The translations under genes were made by a program, and so were the position numbers. Shown one piece after another: positions 6,638 to 12,171 of a stretch of DNA of 12,171 nt; the stretch's first letter is position 1, and each line of letters begins with the position of its first letter. The notes under the pieces are model-generated. The model was not told the DNA's origin. It ran no database searches and worked only from the letters and a program-made list of their open reading frames with translations. The stretch is from an uncultured Clostridia bacterium (lineage in GTDB: Bacteria; Bacillota_A; Clostridia; Oscillospirales; Acutalibacteraceae), in assembly GCA_937891215.1 (NCBI GenBank), contig CALAEU010000306.1, positions 1-12,171 of the forward strand. The letters run 5' to 3'.

Positions 6638-7840
6638 TCATGAAATACTTCTGAGGGTTTCTTTGCCTTGCAAATATCTTATTGCAAAATTATATTTTGT
6701 TGCTGAACGAGGAGTAAGTGTTTTTATCATATAATAATTTGTATCAGTCACTATAGCAATATCTGATTTTGAAACTGCGTCTGCACGTTTAATTGAAGAA
6801 ACCGGAATTGTAATATAAAAACCATCTGAAATCAATGTAAGCTTTTGTTTGTAAAGGGTTGTTGTTGCATTTTTGCATAAAAGTTCTTTTGTAAGACCAT
6901 TATAAACAGCCTGATCTTCGTCGTGGAAAATAACAGTTGAATCACCGATTTTATCAATAAATTCTTTTACAACTTCCTTTTGGAAAACATCCCATTCCAA
7001 TAGATTGTCAAAAGGCATATAAGCACTATGCCAAAATCCATATTTATCAATAGTAGCCGAAAAACCGCAATGACAAGAAACTGTATCTATATTGCTTTTC
7101 AATGTGCAAATACTTTTACATTTAGGACATACATAAATCATATTTTCAACATTTTCAGCAGGCTTTTCCGTTTTATATTCAAATGGATTTTTTCGTTGTT
7201 CATCGTAATTATTTACATATAAGTCTTTACAAATGCAATCGTACAGTTCGTCAACCGTCATTCTTTCAATTTCTTCTTTTGAATATTCGTGAACTATTCC
7301 CCCAAAAATAGGGCCATTTCTTTCTTCTTTAGCCCATCTTGGATTTTTCAGAAACCCACCATAAATTCTATAAGTTATAAGCCTTGAACCACATTCCTTT
7401 GCAAGAACGGCATTTCGTTTTGATATAAAGCCTGTTTCACCAGTGTTAGTCATACCACCTTCAATGTGAACAGCAACATTTACACCCGCTTTTATAGAGC
7501 TTATAATTTGATTGTAAATGACGTCGCTACTTTCCTCTCTCTTTTTTATTATAGGTGAAGCTGTAAAGTTTAAGAATGCTCTGATGAATTTGTTTTTTAC
7601 AACATGGTCACTTACAACATATCTGATGTATTTTTTCAGCGACATTATTTCAAAGGCAGGGTCTAAGGCATAACAGTGGTTAGCAAATAAAAGGAATGGT
7701 TCATTACCAATATTATAAGTTTCTCCTTGGAACTCTGCCTTTTTTAAAAGGAATTTACCAAATAAATTTCTTCCTAAAAAGTAGAAAAATTTACCTCGAT
7801 AAAGACCGCTTTTCGGTTTTTTACTATTCATATCAGGCAC
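6638..7840 (-). CDS. PlsC-like lysophospholipid acyltransferase with zinc ribbon and C-terminal extension
   Basis: 400 aa, last gene of the lipid operon. The acyltransferase domain (about 10-185) carries the HX4D catalytic motif NHCYALD (H55, D60) and a motif III-like HIEGG (E127, G128) where most members have PEGT. Family knowledge gives acyl transfer to lysophosphatidate or another glycerolipid at the membrane. A CX2C/CXC zinc ribbon (C238, C241, C256, C258) follows, then a beta-rich tail (about 325-400) that looks PH-like. Ordinary PlsC is about 240 aa, so the tail is an addition. The start is GTG at 7840, because GAGGA (7853-7849) lies 8 nt before it. The alternative ATG at 7831 would be 17 nt away. 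The gene overlaps the upstream ligase gene by 8 bp, so coupled translation is likely. The exact acceptor is unknown. Confidence 0.78.
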   Translation of the reverse strand: MPDMNSKKPKSGLYRGKFFYFLGRNLFGKFLLKKAEFQGETYNIGNEPFLLFANHCYALDPAFEIMSLKKYIRYVVSDHVVKNKFIRAFLNFTASPIIKKREESSDVIYNQIISSIKAGVNVAVHIEGGMTNTGETGFISKRNAVLAKECGSRLITYRIYGGFLKNPRWAKEERNGPIFGGIVHEYSKEEIERMTVDELYDCICKDLYVNNYDEQRKNPFEYKTEKPAENVENMIYVCPKCKSICTLKSNIDTVSCHCGFSATIDKYGFWHSAYMPFDNLLEWDVFQKEVVKEFIDKIGDSTVIFHDEDQAVYNGLTKELLCKNATTTLYKQKLTLISDGFYITIPVSSIKRADAVSKSDIAIVTDTNYYMIKTLTPRSATKYNFAIRYLQGKETLRSIS

Positions 7841-10346
7841 TCATTTCTTCCTCAAGTTTTCTATATGCAACTTTACCTACCAATGTTTTAGGCAATTCAT
7901 CACGGAATTCAATTTCTTTCGGTAAAGCGTAGTGTGCTATATGCTTTTTGCAATGTTCAATTATACTTTTTTTTGTTTCTTCTGTTGCATTTTCTGGATT
8001 TTTCAAAACAATGTAAGCTTTGATTTTTTCTATTTTAAATTCATCCTTTACACCTATAACGCAACAGTAATCAACATCATTGTGAGAACTAATGGTATTT
8101 TCTACAGCAACAGGCGATACATTATATCCTGAAGTTATAATCATTCTTTTGGCTCTTTGAAGAAAATAGATAAAACCATCGGAGTCAATTTTACCTAAAT
8201 CACCTGTATGCAACCATATTTTGCCATCTGAATGTGTTTTTAAAACCTTTTCAGTTTCTTCCTTGTTATCTTTATAACCGAGCATTACAGTCGGACCACT
8301 GATAATAATTTCGCCTTCTTCTCCTACGGGTACTTCTTCTTCAGTTGAAGGTTTAACTATTTTATATTTCATATCCGGGAATGGTAAACCAATACTTCCT
8401 TCCTTGTAAAAATCTTTTGGTGTAAGGCAACTTGCAGTTACACATTCTGTGAGACCATATCCTTCTCGTACTTGAATTTCTGCATTATGATTTTTCAAAA
8501 ATTCATCAGTTTCATTTTTTAGTGAAACGGGCATTGAGTCACCACCGACAAACATTCCTTTTAAGAATGATAAATCCTCATCCTTTAAATCTTCACTTTT
8601 TATAAGCATTTTAAATATTGTGGGAACCCCTGCTATAAAATTAGGTTTTTCTTTTAAAAGCATGGTTGCATAACCCTTTGTGTCAACAGTTGGCATTAAA
8701 ACACAGCAAGCGTTGTTAGCTAAAACCAGGTGAATACCTATGCCTAAACCGAATCCGTGGAATATAGGCATTGCTGAAAGATTTTTTAAGCCTCTTGAAA
8801 ATTCACATTCCATTGCAATTCTTCCTTGCATAGCAAGAGCATTAAAATTGTAATCAGAAAGACAAATTCCTTTAGGTTTGGCGGTAGTTCCACCGCTATA
8901 CAGAATTATAGAAGTTTTATTTTTGTTAAACTTTACAGTTTCTGTATCGAGTATTTTGTTTCCTTTTTTTATGAATTCAGACCAGGCGATTCCACCACGT
9001 GAATCAGGATATTTTAAATAATCCTTACCTTTTTTTAAGATGTATGCTGTTTTTAATATTGGTGAAAGAGTATCTTGAATTCTTGCAACAACTATAGTAA
9101 TATTTTTTCCTGTTTCTTTTACAGCTTCTGCTACCTTATCATAGAACAAATCTGGTGTTATTATCATTTTACTTTCAGAAAGTTCAAGATAATATTTGAT
9201 TTCGCTCTGTGCTGAAAGCGGATGAATGAAACTCGCAACTGCACCAATTTTGTTAAGTGCATAAAGGCTGTCAATAGCCTGTGGGGTATTAGGCATACAG
9301 ATGGTAACTATATCATCTTTTTTTATGCCAAGAGAAACAAAGCTTTTTGCTGTTGAATGAACTCTTTTTAAAAATTGCTTATAGGTAAAATTCTTTCCCA
9401 TAAAGTTGTATGCATAATCATCAGGCAATTTTTTGCAAGAATCATAAATAACGTCGTACATTGTTTTTTCTGGATAATTAAGTTTAATTTCATCAGAAAA
9501 AGAAACATTGTCATATTTATTGAAAAAAGCATTGATTTTTGAAAGATATGATTTATGGCGTTTGCCCTGTGCTTCACAGTGTTTACATTCATTAAAAATA
9601 TGAACTATTGTGTCAGTTTTACTTAAAATCTTAATTTGGTTGCACATTGATATTGGAACTGTTTTATCATTTGTACCGTGAAAAAGTAACAACGGTCTTG
9701 AATTTGATTTGAAGGCTTCTTCAATAGAGTAATCATATAAACTAAAGTGGAAGTTTTTATTCAGATAATTATCAAGGTTATTAAAAACTTTTTCTGTAAG
9801 TAATTTGTTGTTGATTTGTTTTCCAATTTTATATTTAACGATTTCATTAACAGAAGAGTAGGCACTGTCAGAAATAATTCCGTGAACACTCGACGGAAGC
9901 TTCATTCCGCTTGTCATTAAAGCTGTGGCTGCTCCCATCGAAACTCCGTATATATACAATGGAAGCTTTGAGGAAATATTCTCATTTATATACTGTATCC
10001 AGGAAAAGCAATCGTGCCGTTCTTTTATACCAAAAGTTATCAGGTCACCCTGACTTTCGCCATGAGCTCTTGAGTCTGCGAATATAACTGTGCAACCATT
10101 GTTTATAAGCTCTTCTGCAATATATTTAAAATCTTTTTCAGGAGAACTTTTATAGCCGTGTAATGCGAGAACAATTCGTTTTTCATTTTCTGCCTGGCAA
10201 ATATTAGCTTTAAGAAGTAATCCGTCAAAGCTTTTAATAGTTACAGGTTGTGCGTTAAACTTTTTGAAAAAAGCCGATTTTTCTTCAGCTTTTACGTCGC
10301 TATTTTTATTGAGAAAGAAATTATTAACTATATGTTTTGTGGTCAT
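7833..10346 (-). CDS. Fused alpha/beta hydrolase and acyl-adenylate ligase (acyl-CoA synthetase type)
   Basis: 837 aa. Residues about 30-280 form an alpha/beta hydrolase: oxyanion region LHGYKSSP (62-69), nucleophile elbow GVSMG with S136, then D227 in HGTNDKTVP and H256. Residues about 290-837 form a class I adenylating enzyme: P-loop YSGGTTAKPKG (483-493), YGLTE (630-634), TGD (714-716), hinge RAKRMIITSGYN (731-742) and catalytic Lys K825 in PKTLVGKV. Such ligases activate fatty acids to acyl-AMP and then acyl-CoA, or pass them to a carrier protein. Both active sites look intact. No signal peptide is seen. GAGGTG (10360-10355) precedes the ATG by 8 nt, and the start overlaps the cdsA stop as TAATG. 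Placed before a PlsC-like gene, it probably frees or recycles an acyl group and activates it for lipid acylation (inference). The two domains are normally separate proteins. Confidence 0.87.
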   Translation of the reverse strand: MTTKHIVNNFFLNKNSDVKAEEKSAFFKKFNAQPVTIKSFDGLLLKANICQAENEKRIVLALHGYKSSPEKDFKYIAEELINNGCTVIFADSRAHGESQGDLITFGIKERHDCFSWIQYINENISSKLPLYIYGVSMGAATALMTSGMKLPSSVHGIISDSAYSSVNEIVKYKIGKQINNKLLTEKVFNNLDNYLNKNFHFSLYDYSIEEAFKSNSRPLLLFHGTNDKTVPISMCNQIKILSKTDTIVHIFNECKHCEAQGKRHKSYLSKINAFFNKYDNVSFSDEIKLNYPEKTMYDVIYDSCKKLPDDYAYNFMGKNFTYKQFLKRVHSTAKSFVSLGIKKDDIVTICMPNTPQAIDSLYALNKIGAVASFIHPLSAQSEIKYYLELSESKMIITPDLFYDKVAEAVKETGKNITIVVARIQDTLSPILKTAYILKKGKDYLKYPDSRGGIAWSEFIKKGNKILDTETVKFNKNKTSIILYSGGTTAKPKGICLSDYNFNALAMQGRIAMECEFSRGLKNLSAMPIFHGFGLGIGIHLVLANNACCVLMPTVDTKGYATMLLKEKPNFIAGVPTIFKMLIKSEDLKDEDLSFLKGMFVGGDSMPVSLKNETDEFLKNHNAEIQVREGYGLTECVTASCLTPKDFYKEGSIGLPFPDMKYKIVKPSTEEEVPVGEEGEIIISGPTVMLGYKDNKEETEKVLKTHSDGKIWLHTGDLGKIDSDGFIYFLQRAKRMIITSGYNVSPVAVENTISSHNDVDYCCVIGVKDEFKIEKIKAYIVLKNPENATEETKKSIIEHCKKHIAHYALPKEIEFRDELPKTLVGKVAYRKLEEEMSA
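7849..7853 (-). promoter_or_regulatory. Ribosome binding site that selects a GTG start for the acyltransferase
   Basis: GAGGA on the reverse strand, within the last codons of the ligase gene, lies 8 nt from GTG (7840). The in-frame ATG at 7831 has no site at a usable distance. Confidence 0.6.
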
Positions 10347-11206
10347 TATTTAAACACCTCGAAAATCAAAAAAATGGAGTAGCAAACAGGCAATGTGAAA
10401 ATCACACTATCAAATCTGTCTAAAATACCACCATGACCTGGTAGTATTTTAGAATAATCTTTTATACTGCATTCTCGTTTTATATATGAAAAGAACAAAT
10501 CGCCAAGAATACTTATAATAGGACAAACTAATGAAATTAGTAAAAGAGGAAAAACATTAAAATTTTTCTTTAATAAAAATAAAATTAAACAGTACATAGC
10601 CATGCCTAAAATGCTTGTTAGTATTCCACCAAACACACCTTCAAGTGTTTTGTTTGGGCTTATATTAGTAGCGAGTTTGTGTTTTCCTTTTAAAGAACCC
10701 ACTATGTATGCACCAGTGTCACAACACCAGGCAACTATAAACGGTATAAGGAATAAGAAAATCGAATTTTCCATTTTTAGTAAAGATACAAGCAAAGAGA
10801 TGATAGAAGGAATAATTACACCAGCGAATTGAGTGACACAAATTTCCTTAAATGAAATTTTTATATCAGAAAATACAACCATAAATATGCTGACAAAAAG
10901 TAAAATCCAAGAGTAAATTGCAACGAATTGGTTCGGCAATTCCAAATAAGTGAAAAACGGAAACAAAAATGCTGAAATTGTTATAAAGATACATAATATA
11001 GAATTTTTTATTTGCTTTGTACCCCAACTTAATTCGTAAGCTATAAGAGATGAAACAAAACTGATAAGAAGTGTTTTTCCCCATAGAGGTGCAAGAAAAA
11101 TTATTGATAGACAAATCGATAGTCCTGTAATCGAAACTACCAATCGTGTTAAAAAGTCATTCTTTTTAGTACTTGTCTTTTTGCTTTTATAGTTATTGTA
11201 TGCCAT
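10346..11206 (-). CDS. cdsA: Phosphatidate cytidylyltransferase (CDP-diglyceride synthase)
   Basis: 286 aa from the ATG at 11206. This membrane enzyme makes CDP-diacylglycerol from CTP and phosphatidate. A basic N-terminus is followed by a series of hydrophobic segments. The CdsA signature is complete near the C-terminus: SYIKRECSIKD, then LPGHGGILDR, ending at D267 and R268 when counted from the ATG at 11218. A SPNKTLEGVFGG motif (187-198, same count) is also typical. An in-frame ATG at 11218 would add four residues but has no ribosome binding site. GGTGA (11216-11212) is 5 nt before 11206, so that start is preferred. The gene overlaps the end of pgsA by 14 bp and shares one base with the start of the ligase gene, so it is part of one transcript. 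Confidence 0.93.
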   Translation of the reverse strand: MAYNNYKSKKTSTKKNDFLTRLVVSITGLSICLSIIFLAPLWGKTLLISFVSSLIAYELSWGTKQIKNSILCIFITISAFLFPFFTYLELPNQFVAIYSWILLFVSIFMVVFSDIKISFKEICVTQFAGVIIPSIISLLVSLLKMENSIFLFLIPFIVAWCCDTGAYIVGSLKGKHKLATNISPNKTLEGVFGGILTSILGMAMYCLILFLLKKNFNVFPLLLISLVCPIISILGDLFFSYIKRECSIKDYSKILPGHGGILDRFDSVIFTLPVCYSIFLIFEVFK

Positions 11207-11768
11207 ATACTTCACCATTTTTAGAGTTTTTAATAATCTGATATCTTTCCCGAAGATACAAAGAAGTTGAAATTATCATCATTACAATGCAAATACATGC
11301 CAGTGTTTTGACTAATAAGTATGGTAAATTCGGAATTAATAAAAGCAAAAACATAGTACTATATATAATTACCGTACAGAGTTTACCGTGCCATTCTGCA
11401 GAATCAACCTTTTTAGCTGAAGAAATTGTTAAAAGACCTGTGATAGCTAAAGTTATTTCTTTTACAATTAAAATCACAACTACAAAAAGCATAATTTTAT
11501 ATTTAAATACAAGACAGGCAGTAACCGCAATCTGAGTAAGTTTATCAGCTACGGGGTCCAGTATTTTTCCTAAATCGGATACCATATTGAACTTTCTTGC
11601 AATTTTCCCATCAATTATATCTGTTAATCCAGAAAGAATTATGAGGCTGAGAGTAAGTATATTATTGTCCAGAAATACATAACTATATACAATAATTGGT
11701 ATCAGTAATAATCGAAAAAAACTTATAATATTTGGAATTGTAAAAATTTTCTTTTTAGTGAAATCCAT
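11193..11768 (-). CDS. pgsA: CDP-alcohol phosphatidyltransferase, probably phosphatidylglycerophosphate synthase
   Basis: 191 aa, the usual PgsA length. The CDP-alcohol phosphotransferase motif DGx2ARx8Gx3Dx3D is complete at 53-75 (D53, G54, A57, R58, G67, D71, D75), with the extra D50 just before it. Several hydrophobic membrane segments follow. The enzyme transfers a phosphatidyl group from CDP-diacylglycerol (the product of the next gene) to glycerol 3-phosphate, the committed step to phosphatidylglycerol. Other CDP-alcohol transferases share the motif, so the acceptor is inferred from length, N-terminal wording (TIPNIISFFRLLLIP) and context. It is the first gene of the leftward operon. 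AAGGAG (11782-11777) stands 8 nt before the ATG. Confidence 0.9.
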   Translation of the reverse strand: MDFTKKKIFTIPNIISFFRLLLIPIIVYSYVFLDNNILTLSLIILSGLTDIIDGKIARKFNMVSDLGKILDPVADKLTQIAVTACLVFKYKIMLFVVVILIVKEITLAITGLLTISSAKKVDSAEWHGKLCTVIIYSTMFLLLLIPNLPYLLVKTLACICIVMMIISTSLYLRERYQIIKNSKNGEVYGIQ

Positions 11769-11795
11769 ACGAAATACTCCTTGAAAAGATTTAGC

Positions 11796-11974
11796 GTAAC
11801 CTAAGTGTATCGCTCCTTACGTTACCTAAAGAAAGATATTGAAAAAGATTAAAAATAATACTCAATTGTTAACGGAGTGGCACGGTCAAAAATTTTGTTC
11901 TGGAAGTTAACCAAAAATCCCAATGAATTATAGGTCGAAAGGGGGTAACTCAGCACAACGATACACTTGATTAC
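11796..11974 (-). ncRNA. Candidate structured leader RNA (or independent small RNA) upstream of pgsA
   Basis: Plus-strand AAGTGTATCG (11803-11812) and CGATACACTT (11959-11968) are perfect 10-bp inverted repeats about 146 bp apart. Outside them GTAA (11796-11799) pairs with TTAC (11971-11974). Inside, after an 8/9-nt bubble, GTTACC (11821-11826) pairs with GGTAAC (11944-11949). Further in, GTTAAC (11868-11873) can pair with GTTAAC (11906-11911). GTTACC can also pair with the nearer GTAAC (11796-11800), an alternative fold. A long closing stem, bubble and inner stem over about 180 nt resemble 6S RNA or a riboswitch-like leader, but no known class was recognised. The strand is uncertain: the candidate pgsA promoter favours minus, while two extra U-G pairs arise only on plus. 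No ORF fits. Confidence 0.4.
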
Positions 11975-11977
11975 AGG

Positions 11978-12006
11978 AAAATATTACCAATTAAAACTAA
12001 ACTCAA
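11978..12006 (-). promoter_or_regulatory. Candidate promoter of the pgsA-cdsA lipid operon
   Basis: On the reverse strand TTGAGT (12006-12001) and TATTTT (11983-11978) are 17 bp apart. The predicted start near 11971 coincides with the outer arm of the inverted-repeat element, giving a leader of about 200 nt. A perfect TATAAT at 11932-11927 has only a weak -35 (TGCTGA, 17 bp upstream) and is a second possibility. Confidence 0.4.
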
Positions 12007-12030
12007 ACTAAACAGAAATTTAACAAAAAG

Positions 12031-12068
12031 AAAACGCAACTTTAAGAAATATTAAAGCTGCGTTTTTT
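12031..12068 (-). terminator. Terminator of ftsH (also works in reverse)
   Basis: The outer arm AAAACGCA (12031-12038) pairs with TGCGTTTT (12059-12066), and CTTTAA pairs with TTAAAG inside around a 6-nt loop. The single internal A/C mismatch on the plus strand becomes a U-G pair in the minus-strand RNA. The minus strand also has the tail TTTTCTTTTTG. It lies 3 bp past the ftsH stop codon. Confidence 0.85.
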
Positions 12069-12070
12069 GT

Positions 12071-12171
12071 TTAATTTATTTCTTCAAGCATCTTCATAAA
12101 TTCATCACCTGTGATAGTTTCTTTTTCATAAAGATACTTTGCAAGAATATCTAATTTGTTTTTGTTTTCTC
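12071..12171 (-). CDS. ftsH: C-terminal end of ATP-dependent zinc metalloprotease FtsH (32 codons; cut by the window edge)
   Basis: The reverse strand reads ENKNKLDILAKYLYEKETIT, then GDEFMKMLEEIN and a TAA stop at 12073-12071. The LDxLAKxLxEKETIxGDEF wording is the end of the M41 peptidase domain of clostridial FtsH, a membrane-anchored AAA protease. The AAA module and the HEXXH zinc site lie outside the window. The call rests on this short tail and the terminator directly after it. Confidence 0.75.
   Translation of the reverse strand, partial: ENKNKLDILAKYLYEKETITGDEFMKMLEEIN

Noticed and set aside
10602..10832. Plus-strand open frame inside cdsA
   Set aside because: It is the antisense shadow of the conserved CdsA membrane region, with no start signals or family resemblance.
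11874..11887. T-box-like sequence (GGAGTGGCACGGTC) on the plus strand
   Set aside because: It deviates from the conserved T-box core in several positions, no plus-strand synthetase or amino-acid gene follows, and no stem I pattern is seen.
11803..11968. Retron-like a1/a2 inverted repeats
   Set aside because: No reverse transcriptase gene is present anywhere in the window; the neighbours are ftsH and pgsA.

Overview
The window is low-GC DNA from a Gram-positive anaerobe-type bacterium, most likely a member of Clostridia (Oscillospirales/Ruminococcaceae-like). The evidence is strong AGGAG-type ribosome binding sites, sigma-A promoters with TTGACA/TATAAT-like boxes, a eukaryote-like (type II) isoleucyl-tRNA synthetase, an FtsH tail of the clostridial type, and a P-loop ATPase of the PRK06851 type known mainly from Firmicutes. 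The genus cannot be fixed from sequence reading alone.

Left part (1-1983): the 5' end of prfB runs leftward out of the window. Its promoter faces away from a rightward two-gene module. This module encodes a 178-aa protein with an N-terminal AbrB/MazE-like DNA-binding domain and, directly abutting it (TAAATG), a 271-aa minimal HipA-like kinase. The module has its own extended -10 promoter, with a perfect 6-bp-arm palindrome between the -35 and -10 boxes. It looks like an autoregulated toxin-antitoxin-type cassette in which an AbrB-fold protein takes the place of the usual HipB.

Middle (1984-6614): ileS (1048 aa, type II) has its own promoter and a short leader with no room for a T-box. A 264-bp intergenic region follows, made of two heptamer tandem tracts, a very strong hairpin terminator and a second small hairpin. 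Then comes a 361-aa ATPase of the PRK06851 type. Its second half is a degenerate copy of the first in which the Walker A loop has been lost. A bidirectional terminator closes the rightward genes.

Right part (6638-11768, all leftward): a tightly overlapped membrane-lipid operon, in transcription order pgsA, cdsA, a fused alpha/beta-hydrolase/acyl-adenylate ligase, and a PlsC-like acyltransferase with a zinc ribbon. Together these would activate fatty acids, acylate lysophosphatidate to phosphatidate, convert it to CDP-diacylglycerol and make phosphatidylglycerol phosphate. Between pgsA and the 3' end of ftsH (12071-12171) lies a 302-bp non-coding stretch. It holds the ftsH terminator, a candidate promoter and a roughly 180-nt element bounded by long-range inverted repeats. 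This may be a structured 5' leader of the lipid operon or an independent small RNA.

The most interesting points are the AbrB/HipA-like kinase module with its operator, the hydrolase-ligase fusion inside a phospholipid operon, the ATPase with a dead second P-loop, and the unexplained structured leader upstream of pgsA.
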